Shown piece by piece: positions 41,668 through 51,054 of a DNA stretch of 64,000 bases; the stretch's first letter is position 1, and the number at the start of each line of letters is the position of its first letter. The stretch covers positions 7,983-71,982 of the forward strand of contig JAEDFS010000005.1 in NCBI GenBank assembly GCA_016297895.1, in the 5' to 3' direction. Below the pieces are notes generated by a model, which did not search any database, was not told the origin of the DNA, and worked only from the letters and a program-made list of their open reading frames with translations. The translations under genes and the position numbers were made by a program. This stretch comes from Marvinbryantia sp. (lineage in GTDB: Bacteria; Bacillota; Clostridia; Lachnospirales; Lachnospiraceae).

Positions 41668-42354
41668 ATGGCCCATACAATGAAAGAATTGTCTGATGCG
41701 GAAAAGCCCTATGAAAAATGTCTGGAAAAAGGGCCGGAGTATCTGACAGATGCAGAGCTTCTTGCGGTGATCTTAAGGACAGGAGCCAATGGGATCACTT
41801 CTGTGGAGCTTGCCAGGAAAGTGCTGGAATCCAGCAAGGTAGAAAACAGTCTGCTGGGGCTTAACCATATGACGATTCCGGGTCTTATGAAGATCCGGGG
41901 AATCGGAAAGGTAAAAGCTGTTCAGTTAAAGTGCATCGCAGAATTATCAAGAAGGATGGCTAAGGCAACTGCAGGGGAGGGGCGCTTCTTTACGGATGCT
42001 GCTGCAATTGCCGATTATTATATGGAAGATTTCCGCCATTGCCATCAGGAAAAAGTCCTGCTTTTGATGTTCAACACAAAATGCAGGCTGCTGTGTGAAA
42101 AAATCATTTCTTCAGGAACCGTAAACTCTTCAAGTATCACACCAAGGGAGATTTTTCTGGAAGCCCTGGAGCATCATGCAGTCTATATTATTCTGCTGCA
42201 TAATCATCCAAGCGGAGATCCTGCTCCAAGCAGTGAGGATATCCGGCTGACGCAATGTGTCAGGGAAAGCGGAAGGATGCTGGGAATTCAGCTATTGGAT
42301 CACATTATACTGGGGGAGAAATGCTATACCAGTTTTTATGAAGAGGGATTGTAA
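41668..42354 (+). CDS. radC: RadC/JAB-domain protein
   Basis: A 228-residue protein with a helix-hairpin-helix-like N-terminus (PGLMKIRGIGKVKAVQL) and a JAB/MPN metalloprotease-like domain holding the metal motif HNHPSGD (about 188-194). The name RadC persists although a direct DNA-repair role is doubtful. It precedes mreB as in Bacillus. ATG 41668 is chosen as the best start (GGGAG 12 bases upstream); ATG 41680 is an alternative, and the in-frame GTG at 41635 lies within the hairpin. Confidence 0.9.
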   Translation: MAHTMKELSDAEKPYEKCLEKGPEYLTDAELLAVILRTGANGITSVELARKVLESSKVENSLLGLNHMTIPGLMKIRGIGKVKAVQLKCIAELSRRMAKATAGEGRFFTDAAAIADYYMEDFRHCHQEKVLLLMFNTKCRLLCEKIISSGTVNSSSITPREIFLEALEHHAVYIILLHNHPSGDPAPSSEDIRLTQCVRESGRMLGIQLLDHIILGEKCYTSFYEEGL

Positions 42355-42372
42355 GGTTACAAGGGAGTCAGT

Positions 42373-43392
42373 ATGTTTAGTAATACGTTGGGGATTGATT
42401 TCGGGACAGATACCATCAAGATCTGTGACCGGAAAAAAAGGATTACCGTCTGTGAAAAGAACATGATCGCCATACGCAATGATAACAGGATCATTGCGAT
42501 CGGGGATTCTGCTTATGATATGTTTGAGAAGACGCCGCTGGATGTAAAGGCCAGTTGTCCCATGAAAAATGGAGTGATCGCAGAGGCCAGAAATGCAGAG
42601 ATCGTGCTTTCCTACCTGCTGAGAAAACACAAACATTTTCTGACCGGAAAGCCGGTGGTTTATATTGCGGTTCCCAGAGATATTTCTTCGGTGGAAAAAA
42701 GAGCCTATTACAATGTATTAAACGGCACGATCCATGCAAAGAAAATCTGTCTCGTGGACAAAGGGATTGCCGATAACATCGGAGTCGGAGTTTCCATGAC
42801 TTCGCCAAGAGCCAGTATGCTTGTGAATATCGGAGCCGGGACTACAGAGATCTCTGTGGTGGCAGGAGGGAAGATACTTTTAAGCCGGACTCTTCCACTG
42901 GGAGGCAATGCTCTGGATCAGGAGGTCATAAAGATCGTACGAAGGATGTTTCAGTTGAATATCGGAACAAGGACAGCAGTACGTCTAAAAAACCGTCTAG
43001 CCTATGTGGGAGACGGACCGGCAGATTCAATGGATGTCTATGGAATCAGCACCATATCCGGGCTTCCCGATTCTGCGGAGATCACGTCTATGGCTGTGAG
43101 TGTTGCCATTACCGATACGATCGATCAGATCGCCGGGGAGATAAGAGGTATTCTGGACAGGCTTCCGCCGCAGTTTTATCATGATATCATGGAGGCAGGC
43201 CTTTGTCTGGCCGGCGGATCCTCGCTGATCTGTAATCTGGCTGATTATCTGAGAAATCAGGTGGGGATTCCCATTTCCATTGTAAAAGAACCGGGGCTGA
43301 CAACTCTTCGGGGGATTCAGCAGATCATGAGTGTACCGGAGCTTTCAGAGTATACATATTCCCTTAGAGATCTGACGGGAAGTGTCATATAA
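42373..43392 (+). CDS. mreB: Rod-shape actin-like protein MreB
   Basis: A 339-residue actin homologue that guides sidewall synthesis. LGIDFGTDTIKI (phosphate 1 loop), NIGAGTTEISVV (phosphate 2) and CLAGGSSLICNL (adenosine loop) are present. It diverges somewhat from Bacillus MreB and could equally be called Mbl-like. It leads mreC, mreD, PBP2, minCDE and rodA. Confidence 0.93.
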   Translation: MFSNTLGIDFGTDTIKICDRKKRITVCEKNMIAIRNDNRIIAIGDSAYDMFEKTPLDVKASCPMKNGVIAEARNAEIVLSYLLRKHKHFLTGKPVVYIAVPRDISSVEKRAYYNVLNGTIHAKKICLVDKGIADNIGVGVSMTSPRASMLVNIGAGTTEISVVAGGKILLSRTLPLGGNALDQEVIKIVRRMFQLNIGTRTAVRLKNRLAYVGDGPADSMDVYGISTISGLPDSAEITSMAVSVAITDTIDQIAGEIRGILDRLPPQFYHDIMEAGLCLAGGSSLICNLADYLRNQVGIPISIVKEPGLTTLRGIQQIMSVPELSEYTYSLRDLTGSVI

Positions 43393-43402
43393 AGAGGTAG
43401 TT

Positions 43403-44260
43403 ATGAAAAAGAATGATTTACAGGAACATACGAAAAGTAAGCTGTTGCTATTTTTTCTGTCTTTGTTTTGCTGCATAATGATTATTTTAAGCTTTGCCCT
43501 TGATTTTTCCGAAAGTCCATTGAAGGATGTGGCCGGTTTTGTACTGACACCTCTTCAGAGAGGGATCAATCAGGTGGGTGGCTGGCTTTCCGGAAAAATG
43601 GACTATTTCGAGGATAATCTTGATCTGGTGGCAAAAAATGAAGAATTACAGGCAAAGGTGGATGAACTGACGGTAGAGAACACCCGACTGGTACAGGATC
43701 AGGAGGAACTCAACAGTCTTCGGGATCTTTATCAGCTGGACCATAAGTACGAAAGCTATGATAAAGTCGGGGCCAGAGTCATTTCCAGAGAGGACGGCAG
43801 CAACTGGTACAGTACTTTTACCATAGATAAGGGGACCAATGACGGACTGGCTGTGGATATGAATGTTATGGCAGGTTCGGGCCTTGTGGGAATCATCACC
43901 GATGTGGGCCCCAACTGGGCTACGGTACGTTCCATTATTGATGATTACAGCAATGTGAGTGCGGAGATCTCTGAAACCTCAGATACCTGTATTATTGCAG
44001 GAGATCTGAGTCTGATCGATGATGGCAAGGTTCGTCTTGTCAAGCTGAATGATCCGGAGTCCAAGGCAAAAGCAGGAGACGAAGTGCTGACTTCACAGAT
44101 CAGTGATAAGTTTCTGCCGGGAATTCTGATCGGATATATCAGTGAGATCGGCACAGATGCCAATAATCTGACCAGATCCGGATATATTTCTCCTGTTGTA
44201 GATTTTAAAGATATCAAAGAGGTTCTTGTGATCAGGAATCTGAAGCAGTCCAAAGAATAG
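43403..44260 (+). CDS. mreC: Rod-shape protein MreC
   Basis: A 285-residue bitopic protein linking MreB to wall synthases. A membrane helix (about 16-36), a coiled coil (about 60-115, NEELQAKVDELTVENTRL) and a beta-barrel C-terminal domain follow. ATG 43403 follows AGAGGT; an upstream in-frame start at 43382 overlaps mreB and lacks a site. Confidence 0.93.
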   Translation: MKKNDLQEHTKSKLLLFFLSLFCCIMIILSFALDFSESPLKDVAGFVLTPLQRGINQVGGWLSGKMDYFEDNLDLVAKNEELQAKVDELTVENTRLVQDQEELNSLRDLYQLDHKYESYDKVGARVISREDGSNWYSTFTIDKGTNDGLAVDMNVMAGSGLVGIITDVGPNWATVRSIIDDYSNVSAEISETSDTCIIAGDLSLIDDGKVRLVKLNDPESKAKAGDEVLTSQISDKFLPGILIGYISEIGTDANNLTRSGYISPVVDFKDIKEVLVIRNLKQSKE

Positions 44261-44274
44261 CAGAGGTATATGAA

Positions 44275-44805
44275 ATGAAAACAAAGCTGATTCTGGCAGG
44301 GATGATCCTTGCCTGCCTGATCTTACAGTGTTCTTTGATGCCGGCTATCTCGATCGCATCCATTACGCCAAATCTCATGATCGTGTTTATCGTTTCCTTC
44401 GGTCTGATGCGCGGGAAACGGGCCGGTCTGATCATAGGATTCATCAGCGGGATCCTGATGGATCTGATGACGATGACTCTTGGGTATTATATAGTTGGCT
44501 TTCATGGGATCATCTACATGTTCATAGGTTACTTCAGCGGTTACTGTTACCGCATTTTCTATGACGATGATGTAAAAATGCCGGTGATGCTGACAGCTGC
44601 CGGTGATCTTTGTTATGGAATCCTGGTATATATCATGCAGTTCCTTTTAAGAGGAAGAGTGCAGTTTTTTTATTATCTCAGAAGAATCATTATGCCGGAA
44701 GTGGTTTATACCATTCTGCTGACACTGATCTGTTACTGGCTGTTTTTATTTATTAACCGTAAGCTGGAAAAAGCAGATAAAAGGAGTGTAGACAGTTTTG
44801 TTTAA
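44275..44805 (+). CDS. mreD: Rod-shape protein MreD
   Basis: A 176-residue membrane protein with about five to six helices, the third member of the elongasome scaffold. Sequence is poorly conserved in the family; PNLMIVFIVSFGLMRGKRAGL and GFISGILMDL (about residues 30-65) and its place after mreC identify it. It overlaps the PBP2 start by eight bases. Confidence 0.88.
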   Translation: MKTKLILAGMILACLILQCSLMPAISIASITPNLMIVFIVSFGLMRGKRAGLIIGFISGILMDLMTMTLGYYIVGFHGIIYMFIGYFSGYCYRIFYDDDVKMPVMLTAAGDLCYGILVYIMQFLLRGRVQFFYYLRRIIMPEVVYTILLTLICYWLFLFINRKLEKADKRSVDSFV

Positions 44806-47698
44806 AACGATAAAAAAGCATATTTCCAGAATCTTTCAATCCAGACTGGCTATATTAAGCATTCTTATGGTAGTGTTCAGTTTTGTTCTGATCAGAAGAC
44901 TTTTTGACCTTCAGATCATTAACGGTGAGTCTTACCAGAATGATTTTACCATGCAGATCAAGAGAGAGACATCTATTCCCAGTACCCGTGGCTGTATTTA
45001 TGACAGTGCTGGCAATCTTCTGGCCTATAATAAGCTGGCATATGATGTTACTTTTCAGGATATGGGAAGCTACGAGACCAGGGATGAACGGAATCTGACC
45101 ATTAATGGCTATCTCTACAAGATCATGCAGATCCTTTATAAAAACGGAGATGATGTCTATACAGATTTTGCCATCCGGATCAACGATGCAGGAGAGTACG
45201 AATATACAAAAAGCGGATTTAATCTGCTCCGTTTTAAAGCGGATGTGTTCGGAGAACCCTACACGGATGATCTGACTGCCGAACAGAGAGAAATCTCTGC
45301 GGCAGACATGATCGATGAACTGGGAAGTTCTGAGAAATATGGTGTTTTTCTGAATGAATATAAGCCGGAAGAACTGGTAAAATACGGTCTGCCGTCTTCT
45401 CTGAATCAGGAAGATACCTTAAAAATGATCGGAATGCGCAATGCGATCAATCAGAACAGTTATCAGAAATATATTTCCACTACCATTGCAAAAGATATCT
45501 CTGATCAGTCCATGTCTACCCTGATGGAAAGCAAAGGATATTATGTGGGAGTGGATGTGGTGGAGAGTTCCATCCGGGTATATAATGAAGCTCTGTATTA
45601 TGCCAATATCGTCGGCTATACAGGGAAGATATCCGCAGAAGAACTGGAATCTCTGAATGAGAAGATGGGCCGTAAGGTATATGATACCACAGATATTGTG
45701 GGAAAAGCCGGACTTGAGCAGTATTTTGAAACGGATCTGCAGGGTGTGGACGGCAAAAAGAGTGTGTACGTCAATAATCTGGGCAAGATCCTGAAAGAAG
45801 ATTCGGAAGTGGAACCTCAGGCTGGAAATGACATCTATCTGACGATCAATACGGATTACCAGAAAGCGGCATATCAGCTTCTGGAGCAGTATATTGCCGG
45901 AGTTATTTACGGACATGTATTTGACTATAAAGAATTCGACAATTCACAGGTTGGAACCAATGAGATCGTGATTCCTGTCTATGATATTTATTATGCGTTT
46001 TTTGAAAATAATATTTTAAGTGTCACTCATATGGAATCCGATGAGGCAACCGCTCTGGAAAAGGAAGTATATGGACTCTTCCGTCAAAAGAGTGAAGAAG
46101 TATTTGATCAGTTAAAGGCCGAGCTTCTGGATTCCAATCCCAAGCCATATAAAGACCTTTCAGATGAAATGAAAGTCTATATGACTTATCTGACGGACAC
46201 CACAATGGTGGAGCTTGGCATACTGAAGCAGGATGCCATCGACACCACAGATGATACCTATATCCGGTGGACAAAAGATGAGGATATCAGTCTGAAAGAG
46301 TATCTGACCTATGCGATCAGCAAGGAATGGATCGATATTTCCCAGATCAGCACAGATTCGGAATTTCTGGATTCTTCCGAGATTTTCTCCAATCTCTGTG
46401 ATTATCTGGAGAGTTATGTGGCCAATGATTCTAATTTCAGCAAGAAAGTGTATAAGGCCATGGTAGAGGAGGATAGACTGTCTCCGTCTACGTTGTGCCG
46501 TCTTCTCTTCGATCAGGGTGTTCTGGAGATGGATGAGGCTTCCTATCAGGGATTAAAAGACGGAAGCATCACCGCCTATGATTTTGTAATGGAAAAGATC
46601 TATACGCTGGAACTGAAACCTTCCCAGCTTGCCCTTGCACCCTGTTCCGGTTCTCTTGTTGTGACAGATCCGAATACCGGTGATACCCTTGCCTGTGTTA
46701 CCTATCCGGGCTATGACAACAACAGACTTGCAAATGACATGGATGAGGAATACTTTGAACAGCTGACTCTGGACAAGTCCAGTCCGTTTTATAACAAAGC
46801 AACACAGGAGCTGACTGCACCCGGTTCTACTTATAAGATGGTGTCCGCTGTTGCCGGGGTGGAGGAAGGAGTGATCGGAGTAGATGAACCGGTCTATTGT
46901 ACAGGTGTGTTCGAGGATGTGGATCCCCCTATTAACTGCTGGATCGGACCTGACGGACAGCATGGTGCGTTAACTCTATCCACGGCTCTTCAGGAATCCT
47001 GTAACTACTATTTCAATACCATCGGTCTGCGCCTCGGAGACGTGGGAAATGCCGACGGTGAAATGGTGGATGAGGTCGGTATTGAAAAGCTGGCCAAATA
47101 CGCAAAGCTCTTCGGTTTTGACCAGGAGACCGGAATTGAAATGGTGGAGAGTGCTCCGCACATTTCGGATATAGCCATGGCACCTTCTGCAATGGGACAG
47201 GGTACCAATGCATTTGCTACGGTTCAGCTTGCCAGATATGTAGGAACCATCGCCAACGGAGGTACCTGCTATGATCTGACGATCCTTGACAAGATCACGG
47301 ATTCGGAAGGACGCACCATTTTGGAAAAAGAACCGGTGGTCCATGATTATGTGGAGGCAGATGAATACCTTTGGAATGCCATCAAGACCGGTATGAACCA
47401 GATGATTAAGAAAAACACATACTGGGAGGGAATTGAGATTGATATGGCAGGAAAGACGGGAACTGCCGAGGAGACCGGTGTACCCAGTCATGCTTTATTT
47501 GTCGGGTATGCACCTTATGATAATCCGCAGATCGCCATTGCCTGCCGTATTACCAACGGTTATACATCAGCAATCGCTTCTCTGCTTGCCAAAGATATGA
47601 TACGATACATTTTCAATCTCCAGGATAAAGATTCTCTCATCACAGGACATGCTTCCATGTGGTCAGGCGGAACGATCTCCGGAGCAAGAACAGACTAA
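44798..47698 (+). CDS. mrdA: Penicillin-binding protein 2 with large insertion
   Basis: A 966-residue class B transpeptidase for sidewall peptidoglycan. One membrane helix (about 19-37), a pedestal domain, then the transpeptidase with STYK (Ser677, Lys680), SCN (734-736) and KTG (886-888). The usual 40 or so residues between DYQKAAYQ (353-360) and GSLVVTDP (618-625) are replaced by about 255 mostly acidic, helical residues, so the catalytic serine is about 350 positions later than in E. coli PBP2. TTG start with AAGGAG 12 bases upstream. Confidence 0.93.
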   Translation: MFKTIKKHISRIFQSRLAILSILMVVFSFVLIRRLFDLQIINGESYQNDFTMQIKRETSIPSTRGCIYDSAGNLLAYNKLAYDVTFQDMGSYETRDERNLTINGYLYKIMQILYKNGDDVYTDFAIRINDAGEYEYTKSGFNLLRFKADVFGEPYTDDLTAEQREISAADMIDELGSSEKYGVFLNEYKPEELVKYGLPSSLNQEDTLKMIGMRNAINQNSYQKYISTTIAKDISDQSMSTLMESKGYYVGVDVVESSIRVYNEALYYANIVGYTGKISAEELESLNEKMGRKVYDTTDIVGKAGLEQYFETDLQGVDGKKSVYVNNLGKILKEDSEVEPQAGNDIYLTINTDYQKAAYQLLEQYIAGVIYGHVFDYKEFDNSQVGTNEIVIPVYDIYYAFFENNILSVTHMESDEATALEKEVYGLFRQKSEEVFDQLKAELLDSNPKPYKDLSDEMKVYMTYLTDTTMVELGILKQDAIDTTDDTYIRWTKDEDISLKEYLTYAISKEWIDISQISTDSEFLDSSEIFSNLCDYLESYVANDSNFSKKVYKAMVEEDRLSPSTLCRLLFDQGVLEMDEASYQGLKDGSITAYDFVMEKIYTLELKPSQLALAPCSGSLVVTDPNTGDTLACVTYPGYDNNRLANDMDEEYFEQLTLDKSSPFYNKATQELTAPGSTYKMVSAVAGVEEGVIGVDEPVYCTGVFEDVDPPINCWIGPDGQHGALTLSTALQESCNYYFNTIGLRLGDVGNADGEMVDEVGIEKLAKYAKLFGFDQETGIEMVESAPHISDIAMAPSAMGQGTNAFATVQLARYVGTIANGGTCYDLTILDKITDSEGRTILEKEPVVHDYVEADEYLWNAIKTGMNQMIKKNTYWEGIEIDMAGKTGTAEETGVPSHALFVGYAPYDNPQIAIACRITNGYTSAIASLLAKDMIRYIFNLQDKDSLITGHASMWSGGTISGARTD

Positions 47699-47734
47699 AC
47701 AAAAACAGGTCGGCTGTGCAATTGGGGTGATAGA

Positions 47735-48439
47735 ATGAGTAAAATTCCGGTTCTGATAAAGAGTAATAAATACGGACTGGTGATCCGGCTGGATGACCAG
47801 CTCCCCTTTCCTGAACTTCTGGAAGCAGTAGCGGTAAAATTCAGGGATTCAGCCGGCTTTTTTAAGAATGCCCGAATGGCCGTTACCTTTCAGGGAAGGA
47901 TACTTACCAGGGATCAGGAAAACAGGCTGGTGGAGGCAATCGTCAGCAATTCCATGATAGAGATCGCCTGTATTGTGGAGGAACGACCGGAAGAGGAAGC
48001 ATATTATGAAGCTGCACTTCGTGCAGCCGAGGAGCTGGATGCAAGGGACGGCATGTTCTACCGGGGAAATCTTCGAAGCGGTCAGTCTCTGGAGGTGGAG
48101 ACCAGTATTGTGGTACTTGGAGATGTCAATCCGGGAGCATCTATCGTTTCCAAAGGGAATGTGGTGGTGCTTGGTTCCTGCAGAGGCAATGTCTATGCGG
48201 GAGCAGCCGGAAACAGAGACTGCATTGTGGCTGCCCTGGTTATGAAGCCGATTCAGATACGAATTGCGGATAAGCTGGCACGCAGTGCCATCACGAAAAG
48301 GTCTGATACTGCGGAATATGCCGTGGATCCAAAGATCGCATATGTAAAAGATAACCATATTTTCGTTAAAAATCTGGTGCACAGTACGTTGAAAGATATT
48401 CTTGGAAATACGGAGGACAGGGAAGAAAAGGATACATAG
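47735..48439 (+). CDS. minC: Septum-site inhibitor MinC
   Basis: A 234-residue FtsZ antagonist. The divergent N-terminal domain (1-100) inhibits FtsZ; the C-terminal beta-helix (about 108-210) has the repeating LRSGQSLEVET, VVLGDVNPGASIVSKGN and RGNVYAGAAGNRDCIV turns that bind MinD. It starts the minCDE set. Confidence 0.92.
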   Translation: MSKIPVLIKSNKYGLVIRLDDQLPFPELLEAVAVKFRDSAGFFKNARMAVTFQGRILTRDQENRLVEAIVSNSMIEIACIVEERPEEEAYYEAALRAAEELDARDGMFYRGNLRSGQSLEVETSIVVLGDVNPGASIVSKGNVVVLGSCRGNVYAGAAGNRDCIVAALVMKPIQIRIADKLARSAITKRSDTAEYAVDPKIAYVKDNHIFVKNLVHSTLKDILGNTEDREEKDT

Positions 48440-48485
48440 GATAAACGGGTGAATTTCCCAATTTATGCTGTGTGGAGGAATCAAA

Positions 48486-49277
48486 ATGAGTGAAGTAATT
48501 GTTGTGACATCCGGTAAAGGCGGTGTAGGGAAGACCACGGTGACGGCAAATCTCGGAACAGGTCTGGCAAAGCTGGACAAAAAGACGGTTCTGGTGGATA
48601 CCGACATCGGTCTTCGAAATCTGGACGTTGTAATGGGTCTGGAAAACAGAATCGTTTACAATATGGTGGATGTGATCGAAGGAAACTGCCGGTTAAAGCA
48701 GGCCTTGATCCGTGACAAGCATATACCGGGACTCTATCTTATGCCTGCGGCTCAGACAAGGGATAAATCAGCAGTAAACCCTGAACAGATGAAGAAGCTG
48801 GTAGAAGAACTGGAAGCACATTTTGAGTATATTATTCTGGACTGTCCGGCAGGAATCGAACAGGGATTTCGAAATGCAGTGGCCGGTGCTGACCGTGCAA
48901 TCGTAGTAACCACACCGGAAGTATCTGCCATTCGCGATGCTGACAGAATCATTGGCCTTCTGGAGTCAGGAGGTATGAAACAGATCGATCTTCTGATCAA
49001 CCGGCTTCGCCAGGAGATGATCAGCAGAGGTGATATGATGTCTGTGGAGGACGTCATGGAAATTCTGGCGGTTCCTCTTATCGGTGCAGTGCCGGATGAC
49101 CGTAGTATTATTATTTCCACCAATCAGGGAGAACCCCTTGCAGGAAACGATTCTCCTTCAGGACAGGCATTTTTTAATATTGCAAGAAGAGTGACAGGAG
49201 AAGAAATTCCTGTTCCCGATTTTACAAAAGAACCGTCCTTCTGGAACCGGATGAAAGAATTTTTCCGCAAAGAGTAA
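48486..49277 (+). CDS. minD: Septum-site ATPase MinD
   Basis: A 263-residue ParA-type ATPase that carries MinC to the membrane. The deviant Walker A KGGVGKTT (about 10-17), VDTDIGLRNLD and DCPAGIEQG are present, and the C-terminal amphipathic helix SFWNRMKEFFRKE is the membrane anchor. ATG 48486 with GGAGG upstream; the in-frame 48465 start lacks a site. Confidence 0.96.
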   Translation: MSEVIVVTSGKGGVGKTTVTANLGTGLAKLDKKTVLVDTDIGLRNLDVVMGLENRIVYNMVDVIEGNCRLKQALIRDKHIPGLYLMPAAQTRDKSAVNPEQMKKLVEELEAHFEYIILDCPAGIEQGFRNAVAGADRAIVVTTPEVSAIRDADRIIGLLESGGMKQIDLLINRLRQEMISRGDMMSVEDVMEILAVPLIGAVPDDRSIIISTNQGEPLAGNDSPSGQAFFNIARRVTGEEIPVPDFTKEPSFWNRMKEFFRKE

Positions 49278-49290
49278 GGAGGGAGTCTGT

Positions 49291-49563
49291 ATGATCCGTT
49301 TCTATCACGATTCCGGCCGAAAGAGAAAAACGGAAGGCTGTTCTTCCGGAAAAGCGGCAAAAGAACGACTGGAAATGGTTCTGCTCTCTGAAAAGATGCA
49401 GTCCTCTCCGGAAATGATGATACAGATGAAAAAAGAGATTCGGGAAGTGATACGAAAATATCTCAATGCGGATTATTCGGAAATGAACATACAGATCGAA
49501 TTAACCAATGATGTAAAACAAGGTGCAGAACATGTTAAAACAATACAGATTAAGAGACTATAA
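49291..49563 (+). CDS. minE: Min oscillation protein MinE
   Basis: A 90-residue topological specificity factor. It drives MinD ATP hydrolysis through its N-terminal helix (KAAKERLEMVLLSE, about 25-38) and dimerises by its C-terminal part. Its presence means a Gram-negative-like oscillating Min system, unlike Bacillus, which uses DivIVA/MinJ. AAGGAGGG precedes the ATG and the 3' end overlaps rodA. Confidence 0.92.
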   Translation: MIRFYHDSGRKRKTEGCSSGKAAKERLEMVLLSEKMQSSPEMMIQMKKEIREVIRKYLNADYSEMNIQIELTNDVKQGAEHVKTIQIKRL

Positions 49564-50635
49564 ATTTACACTGGTTCTGATGGTGATCGCACTTACCGTG
49601 ATCGGGATTCTGGTAATCGGCAGTGCTGACAAATCGGAACAGAACAAGCAGATCATCGGACTGATCTTAGGGTTGATCCTGATGGTGATCGTATCCCTTA
49701 TTGATTACGTCTGGCTGCTTCAGTTTTACTGGTTTTATTATTTTATCGGGCTGGCTCTTCTTTCCGCAGTTATTTTTGTGGGAAGAAATGTAAATGGTGC
49801 GACCAGATGGCTTGTAATAGGCGGTATCAATCTTCAGCCCTCTGATTTGATGAAGATTATTATCATCATGTTTTTTGCCCAGTATTTTTCCAGGCATGAA
49901 GATGACCTGAACCACTTTAAAACCGTTGTACTTTCTGTTATAATTATTGCAGTACCCTGGTTTCTGATTTATAAGCAGCCAAACCTTTCTACCAGTATTC
50001 TGACACTGCTGGTATTCTGTTCCCTGTATTTTCTGGCAGGACTGAGCTATAAGATCATCGGAGGGATCCTTGTTGTGCTGATTCCCTTAGTGGCAATTTT
50101 TTTCAGCATGATCTTAAAGCCTGGACAGACACTGCTTGAGGAATACCAGGTCATGCGTATTCTGGCATGGATCCATCCGGAACAGTATCCGGATCAGTCC
50201 GCCCAGCAGCAGAATTCCATCATTGCCATTGGATCCGGACAGCTATACGGAAAAGGACTGGAGACTACGGCTGTAGAATCTGTCAAGAACGGAGACTTTC
50301 TGGCAGAAGCTCAGACGGACTTCATTTTTGCGGTGGTAGGAGAGGAACTTGGATTCCTGGGATGCTGTGTGGTCATTATTCTGGAAATGCTCATTGCACT
50401 TCAGTGTTTCAGAATAGGCAGGAATGCCCGGGATAAAGCGGGAATGCTTCTGGGCTGCGGCATGGGTGCACTGATCGGTCTCCAGAGCTTTATGAACATC
50501 TGTGTGGCTACGGGGCTGATGCCGAATACCGGTCTTCCGCTTCCCTTTGTCAGTTCCGGTCTTACCTCATTGTGTACTTTGTTTATTGGAATCGGACTGG
50601 TACTGAATGTGGGACTTCAGGTTAAAAAATACTAA
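49532..50635 (+). CDS. rodA: Peptidoglycan polymerase RodA
   Basis: A 367-residue SEDS-family glycosyltransferase with about ten membrane helices, the partner of PBP2 in the elongasome. WLVIGGINLQPSDLMK and the late LPLPFVSSGLTS are SEDS signatures. ATG 49532 is seven bases after AAGGTG inside minE, a 32-base overlap that couples the genes; GTG 49523 is possible. Position with mre/PBP2 favours RodA over FtsW. Confidence 0.93.
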   Translation: MLKQYRLRDYKFTLVLMVIALTVIGILVIGSADKSEQNKQIIGLILGLILMVIVSLIDYVWLLQFYWFYYFIGLALLSAVIFVGRNVNGATRWLVIGGINLQPSDLMKIIIIMFFAQYFSRHEDDLNHFKTVVLSVIIIAVPWFLIYKQPNLSTSILTLLVFCSLYFLAGLSYKIIGGILVVLIPLVAIFFSMILKPGQTLLEEYQVMRILAWIHPEQYPDQSAQQQNSIIAIGSGQLYGKGLETTAVESVKNGDFLAEAQTDFIFAVVGEELGFLGCCVVIILEMLIALQCFRIGRNARDKAGMLLGCGMGALIGLQSFMNICVATGLMPNTGLPLPFVSSGLTSLCTLFIGIGLVLNVGLQVKKY

Positions 50636-50658
50636 TATGGTTTAGGAGGAAATTCAAA

Positions 50659-51054
50659 ATGAATATCGGGTTGATCGCTCATGATTCGAAAAAAGTGCTG
50701 ATTCAGAATTTCTGTATTGCCTACCGTGGAATTTTGTCAAAGCATCACCTTTTTGCAACAAATACCACGGGAAGACTGATAGAGGAAGTGACAGGACTGT
50801 CCATCAACAAACAATTATCCGGGCATCTGGGAGGTGTGCAGCAGATCGCAGCACAGATCGAGCAGAATCAGATAGATCTGATGTTTTTCCTGCGGGATCC
50901 TCTTCATCCAAAGTCACATGAGCCGGATGTAAAGAACGTATTCCGACTTTGTGATACGTACAATGTACCTCTGGCCACCAATCTGGCAACGGCGGAGATG
51001 CTGATAAAATCCTTAGACAGAGGAGAGTTAGAGTGGCGTGAGATGTACCGATAA
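50659..51054 (+). CDS. mgsA: Methylglyoxal synthase
   Basis: A 131-residue enzyme turning dihydroxyacetone phosphate into methylglyoxal and phosphate, an overflow bypass of lower glycolysis. IALIAHD-type start (GLIAHDSKK), TNTTGRLIEE and FFLRDPL (catalytic aspartates) are present. It follows rodA by 23 bases with AGGAGG and overlaps the next gene. Confidence 0.95.
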   Translation: MNIGLIAHDSKKVLIQNFCIAYRGILSKHHLFATNTTGRLIEEVTGLSINKQLSGHLGGVQQIAAQIEQNQIDLMFFLRDPLHPKSHEPDVKNVFRLCDTYNVPLATNLATAEMLIKSLDRGELEWREMYR

